Below are positions 6,798 through 13,409 of a stretch of 13,409 nucleotides of DNA, one piece after another. The DNA lies in contig DBXD01000048.1 of NCBI GenBank assembly GCA_002309425.1, positions 1 through 13,409 on the forward strand, written 5' to 3'. This DNA comes from Cyanobacteria bacterium UBA1221. Its GTDB lineage: Bacteria > Cyanobacteriota > Vampirovibrionia > Gastranaerophilales > Gastranaerophilaceae. Below the pieces are notes generated by a model. That model ran no database searches. It saw nothing but the letters and a program-made list of their open reading frames with translations, and had not been told where the DNA came from. The first letter of the stretch is position 1, and every line of letters starts with the position of its first letter. The position numbers and the translations under genes are program-made.

Positions 6798-8384
6798 ATG
6801 AGTAAAAAACTTATAATTGCACCATATACCCTAATGCATTATGAAGCTAAATTGGACACATATTTTTTCTATAACACAAAGGTGGACAACTTTTGGAAAA
6901 CAGATGAATTAACAGGTTCAATTGTAGCAGGATTAGACGGTACCCTCAGTTGTGATGATATTGTAAATATGTTACATGAAAACAGTCCGGATGTACCGAT
7001 TGAGGATTTAAAAGAACATTTTAGCAAAACTTTTGAATTTCTTTTAAAAGAGGGCTATATACTGGAATATACAGGCGAAAAACAGTCTTATGCCCATAAA
7101 AACCCTCAGCCAAAAGAAGCTATACAAGCCCCTGAATTAAGTAAAAAGACTGTAGCTGGTACTCATAAAAATATCTCTGATGAAGATTACGATAAATATA
7201 TACGTTATTTTCTGGATTCTATCCTTGATCTGTCAAAAATGAACAAAAAATTTGAATTTAATCGTGACCACAGGGCAATGAAGCAATACATAAAGGAATA
7301 TTCGGGAGATAAAGATTATTTGTTCTCAGCTCCGTTAGCGGTTGCTTGGAATTTGACAAATGCTTGTAATTTTAGGTGTACCCACTGTTTATATAACGAA
7401 AAGGAATATTCTTCAAAAGGCGAGCTATCAACGGAACAGGCACTGAATCTTGCTGATGAATTAATTGGGGCAGGAATAGTTTCTGTTGCCTTGTCGGGCG
7501 GTGAGGCTTTCCTAAGACCTGATACTATGGATATTATAAGAAAATTTAAAGAGAATAACGTTGCTGTGCATATATTTACAAACGGTTCTCTGTTAACAGA
7601 TGAAATTATAGATGAACTGGCAGAATTATTTAATCCATATACTGATGAAGTAAAAATTAGTTTTGATGCCGCAACGGATGAAACATTCAGAAAAATTCGA
7701 CACTCTGATAAATTCGATAAAATTAATGAAAATATTAAAAAGTTAGCCGATAAAGGTGTTGTTGTAATTAACGGTTGCACAGCAAACAGTATCAATAAAA
7801 ACGAAATATTTGATATTTATAAATTATCTAAATCATTAGGGGCAAAAAGTTTTGCTATCAGTCCCATGGAGAATTTTAACGATAGTCATATCAGTCTTAA
7901 CATCGAAACAAGAGAATTATTTAAAATTTATTATGACTTGTCAGAAAATGAATTATTTGACAACTCAAACCTGCCGACTTTTTGGAAACCTCATCAATTG
8001 TTAAATATACCGGAAGTATTGAAAATACTAAATGAACCGTATTATCAGAAACTTCTGAATGAACAATGCCAAGAATCGTTACTGACATGTGATTGTCAAT
8101 CTCACAATCTGGTAGCAGTAGGTTCTGACGGAAGAATTAGCCTTTGCACAGATACATTGTTTTATGACATAGGAGTTCTTGGCAATTATAAAGATAACTC
8201 ATTTGCAGAAATATGGGAAAGGAGATGGGATAACCCGCTTTTTCAACCAAGAAACAGAGAAAAATCAGAATGCGGGGCATGCAAATTCAATAAGTGGTGT
8301 ATTGGCGGCTGCAAAGTAAGTGCATACGTTAAATCAGGAAATGTTAATGCACCTGCGATACCTAATTGCATAGCCTGTCATTAA
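6798..8384 (+). CDS. PqqD-domain radical SAM/SPASM peptide maturase, copy 1 (528 aa)
   Basis: A radical S-adenosylmethionine enzyme predicted to modify the adjacent peptide. Residues about 18-92 form a PqqD-like winged-helix recognition domain (RRE), recognisable from the pattern around WKTDELTGSIVAGLDG and the helices ending in LLKEGYIL. A variable linker (95-175) follows. The radical SAM barrel begins at CNFRCTHC (C190, C194, C197 bind the 4Fe-4S cluster) with SGGE (233-236) for SAM. The C-terminal SPASM domain fits the family motif exactly: C433-x11-G-x4-C450, then C492-x2-C495-x5-C501-x3-C505, then C524/C527, predicting two auxiliary clusters. Same-family enzymes make thioether, C-C or other crosslinks or epimerise residues; which one applies cannot be told here. 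Extra Cys residues occur at 327, 424 and 431. It lies 93 bp after the peptide gene, behind a hairpin. Confidence 0.9.
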   Translation: MSKKLIIAPYTLMHYEAKLDTYFFYNTKVDNFWKTDELTGSIVAGLDGTLSCDDIVNMLHENSPDVPIEDLKEHFSKTFEFLLKEGYILEYTGEKQSYAHKNPQPKEAIQAPELSKKTVAGTHKNISDEDYDKYIRYFLDSILDLSKMNKKFEFNRDHRAMKQYIKEYSGDKDYLFSAPLAVAWNLTNACNFRCTHCLYNEKEYSSKGELSTEQALNLADELIGAGIVSVALSGGEAFLRPDTMDIIRKFKENNVAVHIFTNGSLLTDEIIDELAELFNPYTDEVKISFDAATDETFRKIRHSDKFDKINENIKKLADKGVVVINGCTANSINKNEIFDIYKLSKSLGAKSFAISPMENFNDSHISLNIETRELFKIYYDLSENELFDNSNLPTFWKPHQLLNIPEVLKILNEPYYQKLLNEQCQESLLTCDCQSHNLVAVGSDGRISLCTDTLFYDIGVLGNYKDNSFAEIWERRWDNPLFQPRNREKSECGACKFNKWCIGGCKVSAYVKSGNVNAPAIPNCIACH

Positions 8385-8423
8385 TATGACGTGCCAGATT
8401 AAACCTAACGGAGTGAAAAACTT

Positions 8424-10013
8424 ATGAATAAAAAACTTGCAGTTGCACCATATACCTTAATGCATTATGAATCCAAATTGGATACATATTTTTTCTACAA
8501 TGTAAAAAATGACAACTTTTGGAAAACAGATGAATTAACAGGTTCAATTGTAGCAGGATTAGATGGTACCATCAGTTGTGATGATATTATCAATATGTTG
8601 CATGAAAACAGTCCTGATGTACCTATTGAGGATTTAAAAGAGCATTTCAGTGGAACTTTTGAATTTCTTTTAAAAGAGGGTTATATACTGGAATATACAG
8701 GCGAAAAACAGTCTTATGCCCCTAAGGACATTCAAACAAAAGAAGTTTTACAACTTACAAAGTCAAACAAAATGTCGGTTAATGTTAGTGCTAACGAAAA
8801 TATATCTGATAAAGATTACGATAAATACATACGTTATTTTCTGGATTATATGTTTCAGATGCCTAAAACAGATAAAAAAGTGGAGTTTAATCGTTACCAT
8901 AGGGCAATGTTTCGATGCATAAAGGAATATTCAGGAAATAAAGATTATTTGTTTTCATCACCGTTAGTAGTTTATTGGAATCTAACGCAAGCTTGCAATT
9001 TTAGATGTGCTCACTGTTTATACAATGATACTGAATATTCTTCAAAATACGATTTGTCAACAGAGCAAGCATTAAATCTTGCTGATGAATTGATTGAGGC
9101 AGGTGTGGTTTCTGTCAACCTGTCAGGCGGGGAAGCTTTTTTAAGGCCTGACTGTATGGATATAGTAAGAAGATTTAAAGAAAATAATGTTGCTGTACAT
9201 TTGTTTACAAACGCTTCACTGCTAACAGATGAAATTATAGATGAACTGGCAGAATTATTTAATCCTTATACAGACGAAGTTTTAATAAGCCTGGATGCTG
9301 CAACTGATGAAACATTTAGGAAAATCCGCCGTTCGGATAAATTCAGTAAAATTAACGAAAATATTAAAAAATTAACCGATAAAGGTGTATTTGTAATTAC
9401 CAGTTTTACCATAAACAGTATAAATAAAGACGAGGTATTTGATACCTATAAATTTTCTAAGTCACTGGGGGCAAATAAATTTCTTATTGGTAGGATGATT
9501 AATTATAATGATAGTCATATTAAGCTTAATGTTGAAGATAGAGAATTATTTAAAATTTATCATGACTTGTCAGAAAATGAATTATTTGATAACTCAGATT
9601 TGCCAACTTTTTGGAAGCCGGAACAATTGTTAAATATACCGGAAGTATTAAAGATACTAAATGAACCCCATTATCAGGAACTTATAAATGAACAACATAA
9701 AGAAACATTACTGAAATCCGATTGCCAATGCCACGAAAAAATATCCATACAATCTGACGGCAGAATCTATCTTTGTTCCATGGCTTTGTACTATAATTTA
9801 TTACCAATAGGATGTTTTAAAGACAACTCATTTGTAGAAATCTGGGAAAGAAGATGGGATAACCCGCTTTTCCAACCGAGAAACAGAGAAAAATCAGAGT
9901 GCGGCGCTTGCAAATACAATACTTGGTGTAATGGTGGCTGCAAGGTGGATGCATATATTAAATCAGGAAATGTAAATTTACCTGCAGTGCCAAACTGTAA
10001 AGCATGTAATTAA
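8424..10013 (+). CDS. PqqD-domain radical SAM/SPASM peptide maturase, copy 2 (529 aa)
   Basis: Paralogue of the preceding gene, 39 bp downstream and surely co-transcribed. The layout is the same: PqqD-like domain (about 18-92), linker with a one-residue length difference, radical SAM cluster C191, C195, C198, SGGE (234-237), and SPASM Cys C434-x11-G-x4-C451, C493-x2-C496-x5-C502-x3-C506, C525/C528. All cluster ligands are intact, so it is not a decaying copy. In the first 100 residues only about 10 positions differ from copy 1. Differences concentrate before the cluster (VVYWNLTQA against AVAWNLTNA), in the strands at 321-330 and 352-360, and in the auxiliary-cluster region 424-465, where Cys positions shift (C427 and C436/C464 patterns differ). 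This is the pattern expected if both bind the same leader but act on different residues. No protease or transporter follows. Confidence 0.9.
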   Translation: MNKKLAVAPYTLMHYESKLDTYFFYNVKNDNFWKTDELTGSIVAGLDGTISCDDIINMLHENSPDVPIEDLKEHFSGTFEFLLKEGYILEYTGEKQSYAPKDIQTKEVLQLTKSNKMSVNVSANENISDKDYDKYIRYFLDYMFQMPKTDKKVEFNRYHRAMFRCIKEYSGNKDYLFSSPLVVYWNLTQACNFRCAHCLYNDTEYSSKYDLSTEQALNLADELIEAGVVSVNLSGGEAFLRPDCMDIVRRFKENNVAVHLFTNASLLTDEIIDELAELFNPYTDEVLISLDAATDETFRKIRRSDKFSKINENIKKLTDKGVFVITSFTINSINKDEVFDTYKFSKSLGANKFLIGRMINYNDSHIKLNVEDRELFKIYHDLSENELFDNSDLPTFWKPEQLLNIPEVLKILNEPHYQELINEQHKETLLKSDCQCHEKISIQSDGRIYLCSMALYYNLLPIGCFKDNSFVEIWERRWDNPLFQPRNREKSECGACKYNTWCNGGCKVDAYIKSGNVNLPAVPNCKACN

Positions 10014-10053
10014 AAAGTATATTGCAGTATCGTGCATTAAAATGAACGCAATA

Positions 10054-10167
10054 AAAGACGATAAGACGATAGGACGATAAGTTCATTTCAGCCCTTCGGG
10101 TAATTTGGTTATCTCAATTCGCGCATGCGTCGATAAGAACTTAACGTCCTAACGACTTAACGTCTTT
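10054..10167. repeat. 114-bp imperfect inverted repeat built from 8-bp GACGATAA-like units
   Basis: Arms at 10054-10084 and 10137-10167 are complementary at 27 of 31 positions; all four mismatches are A against A. Each arm contains three octamers of the type GACGATAA / GACGATAG / GACGATAA followed by GTTC (GACGTTAA, GTCGTTAG, GACGTTAA in the other arm). The 52-bp spacer holds a small CCC-TTC-GGG hairpin (10092-10100), the palindrome CGCATGCG (10122-10129), and a further GTCGATAA octamer (10129-10136). It sits between the second maturase and the kinase promoter, ending 16 bp before the -35 box. It could serve as an operon-end structure, a multi-site protein-binding region, or a MITE/REP-like repeat. 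Confidence 0.7.
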
Positions 10168-10183
10168 ACATAAAAATTTATGC

Positions 10184-10212
10184 TTGACGTTAAACACAAT
10201 AAGTGCGATAAT
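10184..10212 (+). promoter_or_regulatory. Strong promoter of the histidine kinase gene, probably leaderless
   Basis: TTGACG (10184-10189) and GATAAT (10207-10212) are separated by exactly 17 bp, with TGC directly before the -10 (extended -10). Only six bases lie between the -10 and the ATG at 10219, so the predicted transcription start coincides with the start codon. An in-frame ATG at 10180 lies upstream of the -35 box and cannot be the start used from this promoter. Confidence 0.7.
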
Positions 10213-10218
10213 TCCGGT

Positions 10219-12012
10219 ATGAAAGAGAATGTAAACCTAAACGCTCAGAACAGGTTGATTATTTCGGGTCTGCTGCTAAGTACAATCCTAATTGTCTTTG
10301 TGGCAATTTTTGCAATTTTTAATATCCAGAAAATGATAAAAGAAGGTTATCAGGGTTTTGGGCAGGGAATATCAAAGACACTTGCAATAGAAAGTGTTGA
10401 ATTGATAAACGGATTACCCCAAAGTCAGGTGAAAGAAACTCTGAAAGCTCATTCCAACGTTCTAATTTCCGAGCACAAGGACATTGTCCTGATTGAGTTC
10501 AGGGATAATGAAGGCAATCTGATATCCTCTACAAAAGATATTACTCCTGACGGAAAGAAAGTAAAACCCGCAATTGCGGTCAGTTCCCCGCTCACAATTC
10601 CCGGGAAAGACGAGTCTTACGGTTCGGTTTTGGTAGGATTATCCGGAAATATTGTTGAAAAGGTCATTTCAACCGCAAGAAATTCTTTAATGACAGTATT
10701 TTCTGTGGTATGGGTAATATTTACTCTGGTTATTCTGGTAAATACTTTTCTTATTACAAGGGAGCTGAAAATGCTCAGAGATGGGGTAAAAAAGATTTCC
10801 TCAGGAGAGTTTGGGTATAGAATTGAGGATAAAGAAGTAAGTCCGGAGGTAAAAGAGTTATTTAATGCCTTCAACGATATGTCAGGCAGATTGCACTTGT
10901 ACGAAGAGCAAAATATTGACAGGATAATGCTTGAGAGAAATAAATTTGAATCTGTTTTGATGAGTATTGCAAACGGTGTTGTCGTTTGTGATGACAATGA
11001 TAATGTTGTTTTGATTAATGACCATGCCCAAAAACTTCTTGAAGTTACGGAAGAACAATTATTAAATACAAAAATTCAAAACTATATTGATACTTCCGAA
11101 AATTATTGTTTTAAAGATAAAATTGAAGAATTTAAAGATACTCCTTTGGACGTTATCGAAGAAAAGCCGATAGAATTTAATATAAATGTTGATAACCGAA
11201 CAATAAAATCGATTATGTCCCCTATGTTTACAAGAAGCAGGGATTATGTCGGTTATATAATAGTACTGATTGATATGACTCGTGAAGCCGAAATGGATAA
11301 AATGCGTTCTGATTTTATATCAAACGTTTCTCATGAACTCAGAACTCCTGTTACTGTTTTGAGAAGTTACATAGATACTTTATACAATTATGGAGATGAA
11401 TTTGACGATAATACCAAGAAAGAATTTATCGGAACTATAAATCAGGAAATAATAAGATTGCAGGGTATGGTTAATGATATACTGGACTTTTCCCGTATGG
11501 AATCAAATGCCCCAATGGAAAAATCCTTGAACAATATAGTTGAACTTGTGGAAGATTGTGTTCGTCAGATTGATGTACTGTTAAAAGAACATAAACTGCA
11601 CCTGAATATATATAAAGATGAAAATATTCCGACATTCATGTTCAATTATAACGGTATTTCCCGTGCGCTTACGAATTTCTTGACAAATGCGATAAAATAT
11701 TCACCCGAAGAATCTTCGATAGATGTTGCTATAAGAAATCTGTCAGAGTCAAATGAAGTTGAAGTCACTGTTACCGACCATGGTTGCGGAATTGCTCCGG
11801 AACACCAGAAAAAAATATTTGACAGGTTTTACAGGGTTGAAAACAATACCCATACGGTTAAAGGTACGGGACTTGGTTTACACCTTGTAAAAACGGCTAT
11901 AGAAAAATATCATAACGGTAAAATTTTTGTAAATTCAACTCCGGGCGAAGGCTCGACATTTGGCTTTATTCTGCCCGTTAATGTTGAATCTGAGATTGAA
12001 ACAGTTTCATAA
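10219..12012 (+). CDS. Membrane sensor histidine kinase, TM-sensor-TM-HAMP-PAS-HisKA-HATPase (597 aa)
   Basis: Two-component sensor kinase that autophosphorylates a His and passes the phosphate to a response regulator. Numbered from the ATG at 10219: membrane span 13-36, an extracytoplasmic sensor domain of about 120 residues, second span 157-180, HAMP 177-230, PAS 242-357, then the H-box SHELRTP with phospho-acceptor H372. In the ATPase domain are the N-box NFLTNAIKYS (486-495), G1 DHGCGIAP (520-527), F-box FDRFYR (534-539) and G2 GTGLGLHL (549-556). All motifs are intact. Domain order is that of the WalK/PhoR and cyanobacterial NblS/Hik33 group; closer assignment is not possible by eye. No response regulator is adjacent, so it is an orphan in this window. 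The start is chosen from the promoter, which gives a leaderless transcript and a normal short cytoplasmic N-terminus. It converges with the cupin gene, with 4 bp between stops. Confidence 0.92.
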   Translation: MKENVNLNAQNRLIISGLLLSTILIVFVAIFAIFNIQKMIKEGYQGFGQGISKTLAIESVELINGLPQSQVKETLKAHSNVLISEHKDIVLIEFRDNEGNLISSTKDITPDGKKVKPAIAVSSPLTIPGKDESYGSVLVGLSGNIVEKVISTARNSLMTVFSVVWVIFTLVILVNTFLITRELKMLRDGVKKISSGEFGYRIEDKEVSPEVKELFNAFNDMSGRLHLYEEQNIDRIMLERNKFESVLMSIANGVVVCDDNDNVVLINDHAQKLLEVTEEQLLNTKIQNYIDTSENYCFKDKIEEFKDTPLDVIEEKPIEFNINVDNRTIKSIMSPMFTRSRDYVGYIIVLIDMTREAEMDKMRSDFISNVSHELRTPVTVLRSYIDTLYNYGDEFDDNTKKEFIGTINQEIIRLQGMVNDILDFSRMESNAPMEKSLNNIVELVEDCVRQIDVLLKEHKLHLNIYKDENIPTFMFNYNGISRALTNFLTNAIKYSPEESSIDVAIRNLSESNEVEVTVTDHGCGIAPEHQKKIFDRFYRVENNTHTVKGTGLGLHLVKTAIEKYHNGKIFVNSTPGEGSTFGFILPVNVESEIETVS

Positions 12013-12016
12013 AATT

Positions 12017-12379
12017 TTATACTCTGCCGTAAATATCTTCGTAACGAATAATGTCGTCCTCAGAAAGGTAATCCCCCGTTTGAATTTCAATCAGTTCAAG
12101 TTCGATTTCTGCCGGATTAAATATTGAATGTACGGCTTTAACAGGTATATCGATACTGGCGCCTTTTTTAAGAGAGTATTCTTTTTTATCAAGCAAAACT
12201 TTTGCCAAACCTTTGGTAATATACCAGTGTTCACTTCTGTGGTTATGCGATTGTACGGAAAGTTTTCCGTTTGGGTTTACGTGAATTACTTTTACCAGAT
12301 AATTATTCCCCTCTGCTATATTTATAAAATATCCCCAGGGACGAACGGTTTTATTTAAGTTTTCTTTATTTTCTGCCAT
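12017..12379 (-). CDS. Stand-alone ManC-type cupin, mannose-6-phosphate isomerase-like (120 aa)
   Basis: A single cupin domain corresponding to the C-terminal part of bifunctional mannose-1-phosphate guanylyltransferase/phosphomannose isomerase (ManC/AlgA type). Diagnostic stretches are RPWGYF (13-18), the metal-binding motif with H45, H47, E50 and H51 in SHNHRSEHW, G57, then GASIDIP with H84 and N88, and the typical end from ELIEIQTGDYLSEDD to EDIYGR (95-119). Full ManC is about 450-480 residues; the nucleotidyltransferase half is absent and there is no frameshifted remnant upstream, so this is a natural single-domain form, not a truncation. It likely binds a metal and a sugar phosphate or nucleotide sugar in the cytoplasm; isomerase activity is not proven for short forms. 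It has its own promoter and a weak AGAGAG ribosome-binding site. Confidence 0.88.
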   Translation of the reverse strand: MAENKENLNKTVRPWGYFINIAEGNNYLVKVIHVNPNGKLSVQSHNHRSEHWYITKGLAKVLLDKKEYSLKKGASIDIPVKAVHSIFNPAEIELELIEIQTGDYLSEDDIIRYEDIYGRV

Positions 12380-12399
12380 AATAAACTCTCTTTTTGATT

Positions 12400-12428
12400 A
12401 TTATATGCCAGCTTTATGGTTTTGTAAA
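12400..12428 (-). promoter_or_regulatory. Promoter of the cupin gene
   Basis: On the minus strand TTTACA (12428-12423) and TATAAT (12405-12400) are spaced by exactly 17 bp. The start is predicted near 12393, giving a leader of about 14 nt that contains AGAGAG before the ATG at 12379. Confidence 0.7.
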
Positions 12429-12456
12429 CTTATTACTGTTCTGTTGATGAAATTTA

Positions 12457-12465
12457 TGGTATTAT
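12457..12465 (+). promoter_or_regulatory. Extended -10 promoter of the right-end gene, possibly leaderless
   Basis: TGG-TATTAT at 12457-12465 is an extended -10, with six bases between it and the ATG at 12472, the same geometry as at the kinase gene. No Shine-Dalgarno precedes the ATG, and no good -35 box is seen. The site is divergent from the cupin promoter and does not overlap it. Confidence 0.45.
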
Positions 12466-12471
12466 TATGTT

Positions 12472-13409
12472 ATGGATAGCTTGGGGAAAAAGATATATAT
12501 TTTTTGCGCCGGAACTCTGCTCCTGGCGTTGGTTATGCTTTTGGGAATAAATATTTATCAATCGCCCGAAAAAACGGATGAAATATATAAATCTGCTCTG
12601 GAGGCATATAATAAGGAGGATTATTCAAAATCATATTATTTGTTTTCAAAAATTATAGCTACGTCTGATTTAAAACCTTTGGCGGTTTATCATCAGGGTG
12701 TTGCGGCAGATAAAATTGATGATAAAAAATCTGCAATAAAACAGTACAAGTTTTTCATATGGTTGTACCCAAAGCATATTTTGGCTCAAAAGGTAAGGTA
12801 TAATCTCGGTCAGGATTTAATTGATATAAACAGCAGTCAGGCTCAAAAGCATTTTGATTATATAATAAAAAAATATCCTGATTCTGATTATGCAATAGCT
12901 TCCGAATATTTTTCAGGTTTGATAAGCCAGCAAAAATACGAGCAGGATGCGATATTCCCGTTGTCTGCAAAGAATGATATTCAGAATCATTACAGACACT
13001 ATATTAAAAAGGCTCCGGGCGGTAAGCATGCTCTTAATGCCGTATTAAACTGGGAAAAGTTAGATACTCAAATTTCTAAAGATGATTACCTTTTGATGGC
13101 TCAGACTTGTTACAGGTTTAACGATTATAAAAAAGCAAAAGAGCTTGCGGATAAGGCAGAACTACAAATGTCATGGGCATTGTTAGCGCAAAATTCATAT
13201 GCGCAGGGGGATATTGATAAGGCAAAATACTATGTGGAGTGGGGCTTGAACGGTAATGCCGCATACATAGATAAAGAAGACATTAAAAGTGCAATAGATA
13301 CATATTTGTCAGTTTTCCCGTCAAAATATCAGGCGGCATCAGAACTTCTCGGCAAAACAAAATCTGTCGGAAAAGACTATCTGACATTGCAAAAGTGCCG
13401 ATACAGTCC
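12472..13409 (+). CDS. Membrane-anchored helical-repeat protein, possible Slt-type lytic transglycosylase (5' part)
   Basis: An open reading frame of 312 codons from the ATG at 12472 runs off the window with no stop, so the C-terminus is missing. Residues 8-29 form a single membrane anchor or uncleaved signal. The rest is a chain of TPR-like helix pairs: for example the Y-K-S-A-L/Y-N-K-E-D-Y pattern near 40-52, YxxFxxxYPKH (92-102), HFDYIIKKYPDSDYA (127-141), and later repeats near 205-290 ending in a FPSKYQAASELLG-like unit. This layout (anchor, superhelical repeats with LYP/KYP spacing) is known from the N-terminal part of cyanobacterial and other Slt-type transglycosylases, whose catalytic domain would lie beyond the window. 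Without that domain, a generic TPR protein remains possible. Confidence 0.6.
   Translation, partial: MDSLGKKIYIFCAGTLLLALVMLLGINIYQSPEKTDEIYKSALEAYNKEDYSKSYYLFSKIIATSDLKPLAVYHQGVAADKIDDKKSAIKQYKFFIWLYPKHILAQKVRYNLGQDLIDINSSQAQKHFDYIIKKYPDSDYAIASEYFSGLISQQKYEQDAIFPLSAKNDIQNHYRHYIKKAPGGKHALNAVLNWEKLDTQISKDDYLLMAQTCYRFNDYKKAKELADKAELQMSWALLAQNSYAQGDIDKAKYYVEWGLNGNAAYIDKEDIKSAIDTYLSVFPSKYQAASELLGKTKSVGKDYLTLQKCRYS

Larger units (their letters stand above)
6776..10013 (+). repeat. Tandem gene duplication of the radical SAM/SPASM unit
   Basis: The segments 6776-8384 and 8402-10013 are direct repeats covering the ribosome-binding site and the whole gene. Similarity is a mosaic. The first 300 bp of coding sequence, a stretch around 7597-7650 (copy 2: 9223-9276), and the block around 7930-8050 (copy 2: 9556-9676) have few changes even at third codon positions. 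The cluster-binding region and the strands that follow carry many synonymous and amino-acid changes. The pattern suggests an older duplication with later gene conversion, or uneven constraint. Confidence 0.85.

Noticed and set aside
7316..7795. 159-aa minus-strand reading within the first radical SAM gene
   Set aside because: It is a shadow of a gene with intact catalytic motifs, has no ribosome-binding site, and consists of residues typical of reverse-complement coding sequence.
6798..10013. The two radical SAM/SPASM genes as haem or anaerobic sulfatase-maturing enzymes
   Set aside because: Those groups lack the N-terminal PqqD-like domain, and no sulfatase or tetrapyrrole gene is nearby; a peptide substrate fits better.
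10054..10167. CRISPR array from the repeated GACGATAA octamers
   Set aside because: Units are 8 bp and directly abutting, with no spacers, and the two groups are inverted relative to each other.
10180..10218. 13-residue N-terminal extension of the histidine kinase from ATG 10180
   Set aside because: This ATG lies upstream of the -35 hexamer of a near-consensus promoter, and the short form already has a normal cytoplasmic N-terminus before the first membrane span.
10617..10997. 126-aa minus-strand reading within the kinase gene
   Set aside because: Shadow frame opposite the second membrane span, HAMP and PAS start; Ser/Leu/Thr/Ile-rich with no motif.

Overview
The window looks like an AT-rich bacterial chromosome fragment. 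Two membrane proteins of no recognisable family, the short basic protein with an N-terminal VSFG motif, and the general gene style suggest a gut-type member of the Cyanobacteriota class Vampirovibrionia (Melainabacteria, Gastranaerophilales). That assignment comes from recollection of protein style, not from a search, and there is no rRNA or other marker gene here to fix it. No tRNA, rRNA, CRISPR array, transposase or phage gene was seen.

Layout. Positions 1-257 are a non-coding, repeat-rich and hairpin-rich stretch, closed by an intrinsic terminator for leftward transcription (256-281). A divergent pair follows: a 270-aa multi-pass membrane protein on the minus strand (420-1232) and a 525-aa membrane protein on the plus strand (1424-3001) that seems to contain an internal duplication. 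The plus gene meets a large SWIM/SNF2-family ATPase (3007-6180, minus) tail to tail with 5 bp between stops. A 284-bp regulatory gap with a 17-bp palindrome separates the ATPase from the most interesting locus. That locus (6465-10013, plus) has a 79-aa basic peptide ending in Cys, a strong hairpin, and two tandem paralogous radical SAM/SPASM enzymes, each with an N-terminal PqqD-like peptide-recognition domain. Then come a 114-bp imperfect inverted repeat, an orphan sensor histidine kinase with a probably leaderless mRNA (10219-12012), a stand-alone ManC-type cupin (12017-12379, minus), and the 5' part of a membrane-anchored helical-repeat protein, possibly a lytic transglycosylase, that runs off the right edge (12472-13409).

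How the genes work together. The 6465-10013 block has the architecture of a ribosomally synthesised, post-translationally modified peptide (RiPP) cluster: precursor, partial terminator, then maturases with fused recognition domains. The two maturases keep nearly identical recognition domains but differ in the barrel strands and in the auxiliary-cluster region. A simple reading is one leader recognised by both enzymes, with two different modifications or target residues. No protease or exporter is encoded in the window. The other genes look like ordinary chromosomal functions (chromatin/RNA-polymerase-type ATPase, envelope stress sensing, sugar-nucleotide metabolism, cell wall turnover), each with its own promoter.
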